In this document: one piece after another, positions 34,901 through 43,901 of the stretch | Position numbering within the stretch: the stretch's first letter is position 1 | How the letters are laid out: the number at the start of each line of letters is the position of its first letter | Source: Undaria pinnatifida | Lineage: Eukaryota; Sar; Phaeophyceae; Laminariales; Alariaceae | Reading direction: 5' to 3' | Length of the DNA: 64,000 nt | Assembly (NCBI GenBank): GCA_012845835.1 | Contig: JABAKD010000020.1 | Span: 17,398,944-17,462,943, forward strand | The notes under the pieces: generated by a model | Databases searched by the model: none | The model's input: only the letters and a program-made list of their open reading frames with translations | What the model was told of the DNA's origin: nothing | Program-made: the position numbers and the translations under genes

Positions 34901-37900
34901 ATCTCCATCTGCCTCTCCCTTCCTTCCGTGTTCTAGTTGATATAATATGATTTGTGATGCAACACACTCTTCCAAAGCCTACGCGGCACATGACATCATG
35001 AGAGAGTACGTCCACGAGTGAGAGAGCTCGTTTGTTTCGTCTTGTTTCCTTGGGTCTTTCTGCGTTTGTTTTTTTGTTCACGTCCCATTCCAGGAGTCCT
35101 TCCGTTTTTTTCTCAATGTTTTTTGTTTTGTTTTATTCTACTTTTGCTGGAGGTTCTTCCCTGTGTTGTTTTTTGCGGTGTTATTCGTACCCAGTACGCT
35201 GACATTTCGTTTGCTTTCCTTTGTTGTTTTCGATCATTTGTTTCTGGTTCATCTGTTTCACAGAGTCTGACCACGTAATTTGTACCAGGTATCTCTCTAG
35301 GATGAAGGATCACGAGGAACACTGGGTGTTCTGCTGGTGACGTTGGGCAGAAAGAACCTGTTTAATGTTGAGCCAGCACACCATGTTGTATGATCGTGTT
35401 ATGCTTTTACCACTATGGTCCATGCAGGAAACAAAAGGCAAAAATCCCCAGCACCAACGTCGACTTTATTCAGGGTATGTGTTCTTCATATTAAACTGAT
35501 ATTTCCACCCGTCTTCATCCAACACAACCACTGATGCCTGATGGAGACAAACTCTTGTGGTCATAAACCATGAGATAAAGATACACATTGCAAATACAGC
35601 AAGGTGACTTGGCCATGCAATGCCCACCTCAATGACCACGCGGGCAAGAAATAAAACTTTTGCAAGCCAGCACGGACTATTTTTTTGCAGCAAAAAAGAA
35701 GAAAAGAAAAGCTGAATGAGAATGACCAAAAGGAAAAGTCAGTTGGAAAGAAGGAGGGAAACAGGACGGCACGACAAGTAATTAAACAAAGCACAAAAGA
35801 TAGCCAGCAACTCTGAACAATTGATAGCAACACAGCAGATGACGCCCATCCAACCAGCGTCGGGGGCAGCAACCGTATTGTTGGGTTTCAAATGATCCTA
35901 CCGCTGTAGGAGAAGGAGCATTGCCGCATGGTGTATCATGGTCTATCATGGTGTATCATGGTGTATCACCTGCGCACTATCTGTTTCTGACGACAGCAGT
36001 GATGCCAATACCGTCATCGTCGCCCCCGTACCCGGTACCGATTGCCCAAACGAAGCCTAATACTTCGGTAATAAGCAAGCAAACACGCAGCTACAAAGCA
36101 GATGACACCACCCAGCCGGCGTAGGGGCAGCACGCACACTGAGTTCCGAATGCAACTACTAGTGGGTTAGGAGCATTTACTGTATAATATATCTTTGACA
36201 GCGGTGTCGATATCGACATGATCGCCTCAATAGCATAGCCCCAAGGGTACCCAAAAGGAAAACAGAAAGTGCAAAAGCCAAACGGAAAAACGGAAATTTT
36301 CGGACGAAGAAAGGAAAGAAAGGGATGAAAGGCTAGAAATCGGGAAAACCGGTTCAGCGAGAACCCGCATACAGGCGGTGGTAGTACCGCAGTAGTACCG
36401 GCTGACACTGCACAGCCGAGGGGGATGGAGGTGATCCAAATAACAAACACATGAGGTGAGAAGTCTCTGATCCAACATTTAAAGGTAGTCCTAAAACACT
36501 CATCACCAGGTGGTTGATATTGCGTGGCCAAATCATCTTGCTGTATTCGCAATGTGTATTTTTTTCTCGTACGTAGTCTGAGACCACAGAGCTCGTCTCT
36601 CTGTCAGGCATCAGCGCGTGCACTGGCTGTGCTGGATATGGGTGGGTGGAAATATCAGTTTTATGTGGAGAACACACATCAGGCGGATTTGGACAGATCT
36701 CGGGATGGGCCAAGTGTACTTGAAATGCGTTTAAATATATAACTGGCCAAGAACGAGGTCGAAAACCGGATTTGAGACATGCACAAAATGGTAGTTATTC
36801 GCGAAACCCACCCATAAGATAACAAAGAGAGCGGAAAACGCTTTCTTTCGCAATATCTACTCTAGTGTACAGTACAAGTGTATTGCCCCTCCCTGTTTCA
36901 AGGAAAACGGAACTGCTGTGCGAGATGTTCATGGTTTTGGTGTCATATAGAGGTATACGTATAGCTGATTTTGCCCCTGGACAAGCTGTAACTTATAACC
37001 GATTATAGAGTGGGTGGTTTATTTGTTTTTATCAAAACAGGATACGGTCGTTCCGTTATGCAGTTCGTCGTACATATCATACTTCAAAACCTATGAGCCG
37101 AAGCGTGATTGGATATATTATCCTGCACGGACTGTATAATATCGCATTCCTGGTATATCTTCACCCTTTCACTAGTGCGTTTGTTTCCCCAAGTACCCCA
37201 CAGTAATATTAATACGAGGTATGACCAGGTATGACATGTCGCCTAAAACGCGGTGATGATGCTTCCGATATGTTGACACAAATAACCAGTGAAATGAAGA
37301 GCATCCAGCAGTATAAGGGTGTCGATAACTCCGCAATGATTTTGTTCAGCATATGTGTATCATATGTAGTCACGCCCACCAAAACCATGGCCACCGACAA
37401 GCGGACGACAGTCTCATCAGTACAGGACACCCAGTATCAAACGAAAGTAGTCGCCGAGGGTTATTTATTACAGTCGACCCCGCTTTAAGGAAACCAAAAC
37501 TAAGGAAACTCCCCGGGTAAAGGAAACATTTTTTCGCCGAAACACAATGCCCCGCAGAATGTAATATATATGGGGGGGTCCAGATTCTAGTCCGCGGGCC
37601 CCCCTTAAAGCACGTCTCAGCGTACCCTCTTCGCCAGCAGAGAGTAGTCTGCTGCTTCACCTGCTGTCTGCGGTATGCACAGATTCGTTTCACCTACCGG
37701 TGCGTCCTCTGCACCTGAGTTAAAACGGTGCGGGGAACCCACGTGCACGATCACGAACCTCGTCTCGGATATCCACAGCACCTCCTTTCGAAAACGGTGC
37801 ATTCGTTCACGCATGAAACACAAGTCAAGCGCAGGTTCAAGGAGGGGGGGGAGCTGCAGGCAACTCTTCGCGATATGTGGAGGAAGTCGTAGCGTTGAGT

Positions 37901-40900
37901 GTTCGCGGTTTGTCGGCCATACGCCGTATTGTGTGCTTGTGTCTGAATGGCGCTCCAGTAGAGAGTAACGCAGGAGAGTTTCTGCGTGCGCTCCCCCAGG
38001 GCTAAACAAGAGTCGCCAGGTGAATTTGAAGTGTCCATCAGGTATTTTCCGTGCTGTGCGGTGGTGTTCAGCAATAAACAATTACTTTCTCGCCGAGTCC
38101 CAGCCTCTTTTTTTATTCCAACAATGCCCTGCCCAGGGCGCACCTTTTGACGTATGTACCACCACCATTGACCCCGGGGATGGTGCGTTCTGATCCCCTG
38201 AAGTTTAAGGAAACCTCCCCGCGTTACGGAAACGTTTTTCGAAGCAAAACCATAAGTTTCCTTAAAGCGGGGTCGACTGTATTTGGGATCGGGTGCGTTA
38301 TACACTAACTTCAGTACGACGGCTCCTGGACTTGTGATGTTTCCGTAAACTGATGTTTCCATAAACTGATGTTTCCGTCGACATCAGCATGCCTTACCTT
38401 GGTCATCACTAGGTGTTCTGTACGGTGGACGACAGCGTACCGCACCGTGCGCCGTGCCGTGCGCTATGCCGCCAGCTATCACAGCGACTGGTGCCGTACC
38501 CGCCAACGCCTGTACGCGTAATACGTACAATGTTGCTGCCGATTTGGTATGCCACCACGCATTGCAAGGGTGTCACAGCATGATAGTATAACCGGTCGCC
38601 CCGGTGGTCTAGAGGTTACCCTCGAATGCTACTATTAATAATAGCGTTGGTCCTTGAGTTCGATTCCCACCGTGGTGAGATTTTGAATTTGTTCGCAAAA
38701 ATGCAAAAAAACGAAAAGGGATGAACTGCTGAGAGCGCCTAGCAGCGTGGGTACGTACAATTCGACGCGAGTCGACGAGGAAGGCGAATGCTGAATGATT
38801 CTCGCGATAAAAATGAAGGCACGTACGGTAGTGGGGAGAGGGGAGGATTACCCGCTATGTGACTCCGGATTTGAGTTACTACTGGGAGGGAGGGCGAGAG
38901 TAGTGCGAGGATAATAAATGGAATGGAGAAAAAAAAAAGAAAAAAAGTACCCGTCACGATGAGAACTTTTGTTTTGGTTGTTTTTATCGTCCGGCGGATG
39001 GGGAAAAATAAAGCTTTAGCTCTTGTAAGCTCACTACACTTCCACGTATTTTCATACACGCCATGTGTCGATTTAACTCAATCGCATTCGCAATCCAGCG
39101 GCAGCTGGCGTGTGCTCCGGTTCTCACTATAGCGATAGCGTGAGCTACGATGAGAACTGCCGTATGCAATCAACGCTACTTCCTTGCAGTTTGCCCCGAA
39201 AAAGGCGGGTGCAGTTCTGACGGGGTTAACACCTTCGCTACTGGAAACCCTTTTTTTAACAAATTTACTTGAAGTTAGTACAGAGAGGGATTTTGGGGCT
39301 CTTGAAGGGGTTAAGTTAAACCCTTCCCAAACCGCGACAAATATTCCACACTAATTCCAAGTTGTCTTTACCCAAAAACGTGGGGTGCAGTTCTCAAGGA
39401 GTTAAGACAGCTGGTGGCAGCAAACAGGGGGCGCCGATGGCCGGTTGCACAGCGCAGGAAAGCCATTTGTTCAGTACGGAAATATTGCTGAAAGTTTCTG
39501 CCACCGCCTCCTCTCTATACCTCCGGCCGTCTTCCCGACTCATGACCCGACTCATGACCCTCCTGTGGTTCAGCCACACCCTCCGCGGGAAGTTTCTGCC
39601 GCCCAGCCCCTATCTATTAGTATGTGTTTCCCGTGCTCCAGACTCGTTGCCTTCCTGAAGTCTAGCCCCACCCTCGTGTAGTCTAACCTCACTCTCCTGT
39701 GCTTTTGCCCCCATCCTCCTGCGGTCTAGCTAGCTCCACGGCGATCGAGAGGGCGGCCCGCTCCGTTTGAGTATGGTCAGAGTGCGAGGCCAGGCGGTTT
39801 TCGTCTGAATGCGACCAGTGAATATGACCAGTGTTTTGAGGTCAGGCGGTTGTCGTCTGGTTCAACCATAGTTGTTTCTGTCCGTCACCCTGAGCTGACT
39901 AGATTCTAAAGCCAGCTTTTGTAGGCCGCCTTCTCGTTTTAACCGGTCTCTTGTCCTCCATGCCATGCGATCGCCGCTTGTTGTCGTTGTCGTTGCCGTT
40001 TTCGTTATTTCGTCTTTGTTGCTGTCGTCGTCGTCGTTTTCGTTGCTGCATTTGTTGTCGTTGGTTGTTGCCGCGGTTCCTGTTCTTCTCCTTATTCTTG
40101 TCGTTGCTGTCGTTGTTGTGGTTGCCGTTGTTGTTCTTGTCCACGTTCCTGTTGCTGGCGTTGTTGCTTTGCGTGCGTTGCGTCCTTGGCGTGCGTGCGT
40201 GCGTGCTTTCTCTGTGGATGGGATGGATTGGACGATTCTGCGGCGTTTTCAGCAAGGGAAGAGGGGGTCGGATGTGGTGATTTGTGGCAACAAATGCGAC
40301 CTGCAGGGGCGAGAGGTGGCGCGGGAAGAGGGAGAGCAGCTGGCGGCGGAGCTAGGGGTTCCCTACATGGAGACCAGCGCGAAGGACAACCTCAACGTCG
40401 AGGAGACCTTCGGCAACTTGGCTTCGCGGGTGAGGGTTTCACAATGACGGTGGGGATGGGGGTGGCGGGGTTGGAGATGGTGTGAATTCGTGTGGTGTCG
40501 TTCGGTTGTTTTGGTTTTGGTTTAGTTTTGTTTGGTCAGGTTCGGACTGGTCTATGTTGGTTGCGGAGACGATCACGAAGGACAGCCTCAATTTCGAGGA
40601 TAAGTTCGGCATCTTGACTTCGAGAGTTAGAGTTCCGTTCGTTGTGGTGGCGCTGGTGGTGGACGAGGGGAGTGGTGATGGGGGTGGTGGGGGGGATGGA
40701 GGGGGCGGGAGTGGCGTACTGCCGTCTCGTGCGCTTTGGTTTGGTTTAGTTTGGTTTGGTTTGGTTTGGATGGGTTGGGTTTGGTATCGTCTAGTTGGGT
40801 TTGGTTTCGTCTGGTTTCGTCATGTTTGGTTTGGCCCTGTATGATTTACGTTGGTTTTGCTTTGCTTGGTCTGGGTTTTTTTCGTGTTACTTTTGCGTGG

Positions 40901-43900
40901 CGGGGCGTTCTTGAGGCCGCGCGACGATGATGGGAGTTGCCGGTTGGGCGGTCAACGGCTCTCGCTCCAAATTTTGCGCGGGGGGGCGTTTCGGGGGGCG
41001 GACCCCCAGGGTGCGCGAGCAGGTCGTAGACAAAACTTTGTTCGGGAAGCGGCGGACGTCGAATAAGATGAGGCGGAGCGGGCGGGCGGGCTGGGGTTGC
41101 GCAGCCTAGCGCTTTCTCGGCTTGGCTAGGGCGGGCGTACAGACGCCGCGTAGCGCTCATGCACACGATTACGTTAGGCGGATGGACCGCAGTTTTGATT
41201 ACCGTATTTCCGCTGTACTGCCGCGCGGTGACCCTCGCGTACACGACTGAGCTGCGAGTAGGCGGGTGGACCAGAAGTCCGGCGAGCCCCGTATTCCCGC
41301 GTTCCAAACAGGCTGCATGCTGTGGCAGCGGCCGGATCGGCGGTACGTTTATTGCATTTATTGTACTTGCACGCGGGCCCCATGGCGGCTGCGTCACCGT
41401 GATGTTCAACGAAGAAAGCAGTTCCCTTTTCCCGCCCGGTACATAAGTTCTCTTTTATCCTCCTTCTTAGGGTTCAGTATTCCCACTTTTCAGCTTTTCA
41501 TGCTTGACGATTTCCATCGATTTTTTGCTAACTCACGCTCTCGCACTTTCCGTTATAGTCAACTTTTACGCAAGAACAAGTCCCTACGAGCACGAGTATA
41601 CACTATTAAAACAGTATCAATATGTAGGATTCGAACCCGCATTATTCACTCATTAATAGTAGGGACGAGATTCGCCTACTGCTCCAAGGGGGACGCCTGT
41701 ACTGCCCAGGGCCGACCGCACCTCACCAACCTTGAAGGTAGATATGCCGTAGCTCATGCAAGGCAACACACCCTAACACCCCTCTGGCCATTTCCGAAGC
41801 TGATTTTCTGAACAACGGGAATAGGGCGAACACCGAGCGATGCGGCGTCTATGGTAACATCTCGACGAGGAGATATTTCCATAGCTATACCATTTTCGTT
41901 TGTGTGCCTGCCCCCCATTGCTTTTGGAGATCATCGTCTCAGAAAATCGTCACAGGGGCTGTGTTCGAGTTGCCTTGCGCGTTTTACGGTATGCCTTCAG
42001 GTTTGGAAGCGGTTGCGCTCCTCCCCTCCGTGCACATATATATCCGGTTTGCTGGGAAGTTCGGATAGAGTTGGAGGCCCGATGCCTGAGATGTTTACGG
42101 CGGGTCGGCGATGACCGACTCGTTATTTGATTGCTTGTGCGTGTGGGTGTGTGCTTAGGCTATTTATTGTTTGTTGGCCTCTCTGCCTAATGTGGCGGCG
42201 GCGGGAAGGCCTTTGAGTTCCCCCCCCTGCATTCCGGAAGTCCGCTTTACAAGCCGCAAAATCGTTTCCCGAAAATGTGAAGAATGTGTGCGTCAACACA
42301 CGGTAATGTGATGTGTGTGCTGCGGTTTTTGCCCGATCCGGACGATGTTGTCAACGACCGCGACGGCATCCTTACCGCGCACTTCCCACTTGCGTACCGG
42401 TAATGTAATGGGTGGGTATGTTGGCGCTGGGGGGTGCGCTCCCGGACGAACGCTGCGGCGAAGAAGCACGCGTGCTAGCTACGCTAAAGGTGTCACTTTT
42501 CGTCTGAAATGTTTTTTGAATGGCGGGGCTCCTTGACCCAAAATCGTCGGAAACAGGTTGAAGAGAAAAACCTGATTCTTGTCGTGTACCTCGGCCATGG
42601 GATTTTTCATCCGGTGCGAGCAATTTTATTGTGCTCCAAATCTGTTTTTGGGAGAGGTCTTGAGCTCCAAAACTGAGGAACCTCAGGACAAAACAATGGT
42701 TGGTGCACCTCTATTGGTTTACTTTTTTTGTTTTCTGGTGCACCTCACATGGGGAGCTCATATGCCCCACTCAAAAAACTGATATTGAGAAAAAGGGACG
42801 TGCAATCGTGCAATCCGATGAACGTATCCCATGTCCTAATTGCATTTTTTTTTCCTGTACAAGATTGCAAAAAAAAAGAGTGAATTTCCGACGTTTTGGG
42901 GTCAAGGTGTCCCATAGTTCAGAAAAGGTGTTTGCCAAAGTATGCTTCCTCTATCGTAGAAGGTGTCGCAGTCAGAGCGCGAGGTTAACATAGGTCGCTT
43001 GCTTTGGACTCCGTCCAAACCTTTTTCTACCGCGAAAAGCATCCCACACGATTTCCATGTAGTGTGTCCCTACAAAACGTGGATGCAGTTCTAGAAGGTC
43101 TAAGAGACAAATCTGGCATGTATCCTGCCAACCTTTTTTTAGTTCCGTGGACACTGTTGACGCGAGGATCGTGTCGCAGAGGTACCGTAGGTGCGCGCCT
43201 GCTTCGACTGAAACTGAACGGCGCCGGAGAGCTTTGCGTCTGGGAGCCGGCTTCGTTGCTATCATCGCTTTCCCGCCTGCGAGCTGTGCGCGCGCGCAAA
43301 GCGCACAGCTGCGGCTGTCGTAGGTTTTCTGATTGGTGTAGCGCGCAAAGCGAACGCATGGGCTGTTGTTGGTTACTTGGTTGAGTGTGGTGGTTGGTTG
43401 GCTTGGGGGTCAACCACGCTGATCCCAGCGCTTTCCCGCCAGCTAGCTATGGGCAGGCACAAAGCGAACAGCGGCGGCTATCCTTGGTCGGTTGGATATT
43501 TGGCGGGTTGGTGATTGGTTAGTTGGTTGGCTGGCTAGTCGGCTGGCTAATTGGCCGGTCAGTTGGTTAGCCTTGGAGGCAGGCTGGATGTTGCTGGAGG
43601 TGAAGTTGGCCAGTTTTCGCCTGTTTGTCCACTTGATAAGTGCCTTTTGTCTCCTGGTACATGCCTTCCTCTTCCAGCCATTAATTTTGGGTTTGTCTGC
43701 TTGTCTGCTTGTCTGTCTGTCTGTCCGTCTGTCTGTCTGCTTGTCTCTGCCTCCGTGTTTCTCTGTTAGGTTAAGACTCGGCTGGAAGCGAGCCAGGCCG
43801 CGAACAACGCATCGACCAAAGACACAGTAAGGCTAAATGGAGGGAGGGAAGGGGGTGAGGCCGAGTCCCTCGCCCAAAAGATGGAGTCGTGTTGCGCGTG

Positions 43901-43901
43901 A
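19252..43901 (+). CDS. Rab-family small GTPase (Rab1/8/10-like), four exons across 24.6 kb
   Basis: Membrane-traffic GTPase that cycles between GDP and GTP and is anchored by C-terminal prenylation. Exons 19252-19470, 32025-32168, 40253-40429 and 43770-43901 join at phase 0 every time into 223 residues, a normal Rab length. Motifs in order: GDSSVGKTSL (P-loop), TTTIGVD (switch I), WDTAGQERF (switch II), GNKCDL and ETSAK (guanine specificity), and a C-terminal ...ESCCA giving adjacent cysteines one residue from the end. The start ATG at 19252 fits the usual 15-25 residue lead before the P-loop. Introns are 12554, 8084 and 3340 bp and packed with transposons and repeats. Subfamily is uncertain: the core resembles Rab1/8/10, but switch I flanks (YSDRLLELDG) are unusual. 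Confidence 0.93.
20846..22005 (+). repeat. Satellite-like tandem array, five diverged units of about 200-245 bp
   Basis: Lies in Rab intron 1. Each unit carries GCCCTTCGACGCT (at about 20889, 21085, 21324, 21568, 21786), then GTCGAAAG/GTCGAAT, GCATCAGAACTTG, a CAGTAGCAGT block, GGTACCTGGT, CCAACAGAAGA and GCCCCCAGCGCCGCC. Spacing is 197, 238, 244 and 218 bp. Confidence 0.85.
22549..23420. mobile_element. 870 bp palindromic (foldback) element, both strands encoding the same peptide
   Basis: Ends are TACCCCTCTTTGCACGACGC on both strands, read inward. The right arm (23115-23420) is a close reverse complement of 22549-22650 plus 22820-23015. The left arm carries an extra tandem copy of about 170 bp (22651-22820). 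The spacer is a CTG/CAG-rich block (23075-23115). In Rab intron 1. Each strand has a frame reading MSLMDFA(R/G)R...VVHSES.SSAVDVEGGHAD and then an acidic Glu/Gln-rich run. Confidence 0.85.
23495..23803 (+). mobile_element. tRNA-derived SINE, copy 1
   Basis: About 310 bp. The tRNA-like head starts GGTCGCCCCGGTGGCG (A-box region) with a B-box-like GCGAGTCTGAGCCC, followed by GTGCATACTCGTATA, a body with GCGAGAGCGTGAGTTAGCAA, CGACGAGCAGTGGGATTGCT and GACCACGGCTTGTTCAGAA, ending in a poly-A run (23788-23803). The head plus poly-A tail is the SINE signature. Confidence 0.85.
24107..25574. mobile_element. 1.5 kb DNA element with GGCGGT/ACCGCC-studded inverted ends
   Basis: The left end ACAGTGGGGGGGGCTATATA and the reverse of the right end (ACAGTAGGGGGGCGGGCG, then TATATGAGGCGGT) form short terminal inverted repeats. 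Each side has several GGCGGT or ACCGCC motifs (left 24128-24205, right 25382-25555). On the minus strand a frame around 25160-24666 has Cys spaced C-x7-C-x6-C-x7-C-x2-C, then a Lys-rich and an acidic stretch; family unknown. No target-site duplication is obvious. A solo relative lies at 33220-33325. Confidence 0.7.
25678..25960 (-). mobile_element. tRNA-derived SINE, copy 2 (diverged)
   Basis: Reverse orientation: body (GCTAACTCGCGCTCTTGCGC) then ACGAGTATGTACTCGGTGAG and a B-box-like complement TATGAACCCACGAC, with the head reaching about 25955. Confidence 0.7.
26205..26268 (-). repeat. Solo end of the 8 kb element family
   Basis: TTTCGACAAAAGCTTCGATC, then TCACAGGTGGATTGTATTTT: a right-hand terminus with no partner arm next to it. 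Confidence 0.7.
26541..27268. mobile_element. Short (about 730 bp) relative of the 8 kb element
   Basis: The left terminus (26541-26625) is the inverse of the right terminus (27195-27268) over about 75 bp. The right side continues into the arm sequence (26790-27195), including GCTGTCAAGATTTT, TAGTTTCCGCGCACAGACTG and the ATGAGGACACACA block. The left arm is almost wholly lost, so this looks like a deletion derivative. Confidence 0.78.
29895..30020 (-). repeat. Partial SINE body
   Basis: Matches the 3' body of the next SINE copy (TTACCCCCAGCGGCCTTCTG, GTGGTCACAG, ACATGCCTTCGTTTC) without a head. Confidence 0.6.
30037..30352 (-). mobile_element. tRNA-derived SINE, copy 3
   Basis: Reverse orientation with a clear B box (complement GGTTCGAATCC at about 30289-30299) and a head reaching 30350. 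It belongs to a subfamily whose head starts differently (GCGTCTCCTATGGTGCAG) from copy 1 but which shares the body. Confidence 0.82.
31817..31870 (-). repeat. Solo end of the 8 kb element family in the CT tract
   Basis: TTTCGACAAAATATTCGATC followed by TCACAGCTGAAGTGTATTTT. It interrupts the pyrimidine-rich region just before Rab exon 2. Confidence 0.75.
32025..32168 (+). CDS. Rab GTPase exon 2
   Basis: Acceptor CGCGGTTAG|ATC after a long CT tract (31900-32010). 48 codons: IWDTAGQERFHSLTTSFF, then FVLVYDVSNRQSFESV and TWMKDIVE. Donor GTCGAG|GTCAGT, phase 0. Confidence 0.95.
33220..33325. repeat. GGCGGT-motif relative of the 1.5 kb element
   Basis: Three GGGCGGTC/AGGCGGTC motifs spaced 17 bp apart with TCTTGGTATA spacers, ending ACCGCCTCATATAGGCCC, which matches the right end of the 24107-25574 element. 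Confidence 0.7.
33785..33910 (+). repeat. Solo end of the 8 kb element family
   Basis: ATTATAAAAATAAAGATACA through GTGTGATACTCCGATCG and ATTACGGGTTGTGTGCCCTC: the first 120 bp of the left terminus, in Rab intron 2. Confidence 0.8.
34189..34498 (-). mobile_element. tRNA-derived SINE, copy 4 (near full length)
   Basis: Reverse orientation: poly-T at 34190-34204, body, then ATGCACTCGGCGGGGCTCGA (B-box complement) and the GCCACCGGGGCGACC head at 34480-34496. Very close to copies 1 and 7. Confidence 0.88.
34660..34830 (-). repeat. Interspersed repeat, inverted copy of 38980-39150
   Basis: Shares GCGAAAGCGCGAGCTG, CGCAATCCAGCTGG, ATTTTCATACACG and AAAGCTTTAG..TTTTCCCCAT with the later copy in opposite orientation. 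A third fragment lies at 27530-27600. Confidence 0.75.
35465..36695. mobile_element. 1.2 kb inverted-repeat element
   Basis: Arms 35465-35660 and 36500-36695 are reverse complements. They share GGTGGAAATATCAGTTT, CATCAGGCATCAG, AATACAGCAAG.TGA and TTGGCCA.GCAAT. Inside, 35835-35915 and 36096-36180 are direct repeats (GCAGATGAC, GGGGCAGCA, GGAGCATT). No transposase seen; probably a non-autonomous DNA element. Located in Rab intron 2. Confidence 0.75.
37472..38279. mobile_element. Pogo/Tigger-like Tc1-mariner element, non-autonomous
   Basis: Terminal inverted repeats CAGTCGACCCCGCTTTAAGG at both ends, extending with further AAGGAAAC and CCCCG blocks. It is flanked by TA on both sides, the target duplication of Tc1/mariner. 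The CAGTCGAC start is pogo-like. About 800 bp; internal frames are broken and not recognisable as a DDE transposase. Confidence 0.82.
38591..38870 (+). mobile_element. tRNA-derived SINE, copy 5
   Basis: The head GGTCGCCCCGGTGGTCTAGA with B box GAGTTCGATTCCC at about 38659 looks like a tRNA, but it lacks a proper anticodon arm (a TACTATTAATAATAG insert). It continues into the SINE body (GCGAGTCGACGAGGAAGG, GATAAAAATGAAGGCA). Confidence 0.8.
38980..39150 (+). repeat. Interspersed repeat next to SINE copy 5
   Basis: CGTCCGGCGGATGGGGAAAA, then TTCCACGTATTTTCATACAC and CTATAGCGATAGCGTGAGC. Inverse of 34660-34830. Confidence 0.72.
39335..39407 (+). repeat. Dispersed short repeat (CACTAATTCCAAG family)
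   Basis: CCACACTAATTCCAAGTTGT, then CCCAAAAACGTGGGGTGCAG and GGAGTTAA. A diverged second piece lies at 39185-39232 (AAAAAGGCGGGTGCAGTTCT). The same family occurs near 43045, 51178, 51448, 55525, 55803, 59330, 61160 and 62935. Confidence 0.8.
40253..40429 (+). CDS. Rab GTPase exon 3
   Basis: Acceptor GCGTTTTCAG|CAA, 59 codons with DVVICGNKCDLQGREV and PYMETSAKDNLNVEETF. Donor TCGCGG|GTGAGG, phase 0. Confidence 0.95.
40482..40660 (+). pseudogene. Decayed duplicate of the end of Rab exon 3
   Basis: In intron 3, 120-200 bp after exon 3, the sequence at 40556-40635 reads like the exon's last 25 codons: TITKDSLNFEDKFGILTSRV against ETSAKDNLNVEETFGNLASR, followed by the same donor-side GAGTT/GAGGGTT. 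The upstream GTPase motifs are missing, so it cannot replace exon 3. Confidence 0.72.
40670..40850 (+). repeat. G-rich and TTTGG simple repeats
   Basis: GGTGGGGG runs followed by an imperfect (GTTTG)n tract at 40733-40845. Confidence 0.8.
41421..41702 (-). mobile_element. tRNA-derived SINE, copy 6
   Basis: Reverse orientation; B-box complement GGATTCGAACCC at 41627-41638, head GCGTCCCCCTTGGAGCAG (reverse) at about 41700, body as in copy 3. An extra AT-rich insertion sits in the anticodon region. In Rab intron 3. Confidence 0.8.
43045..43107 (+). repeat. Dispersed short repeat (CACTAATTCCAAG family), diverged
   Basis: TCCCTACAAAACGTGGATGC followed by AGTTCTAGAAGG; 5' half eroded. Confidence 0.5.
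43770..43901 (+). CDS. Rab GTPase exon 4, C-terminus
   Basis: Acceptor TCTGTTAG|GTTAAG, 43 codons to TGA at 43899-43901. It reads VKTRLEASQAANNAST, a hypervariable tail, then KMESCCA. A donor-like GTAAGG at 43827 lies inside; read through, it gives the prenylatable double Cys, which is why I chose the terminal-exon model. Confidence 0.85.
   Translation, partial: VKTRLEASQAANNASTKDTVRLNGGREGGEAESLAQKMESCCA

Noticed and set aside
38591-38675. Possible genuine tRNA gene
   Set aside because: The anticodon region is replaced by an AT-rich insert and the sequence continues into the SINE body.
39965-40252. Val/Leu-rich N-terminal extension before Rab exon 3
   Set aside because: GTT/GTC trinucleotide repeat in the intron; Rab homology begins exactly after the TTTTCAG acceptor.
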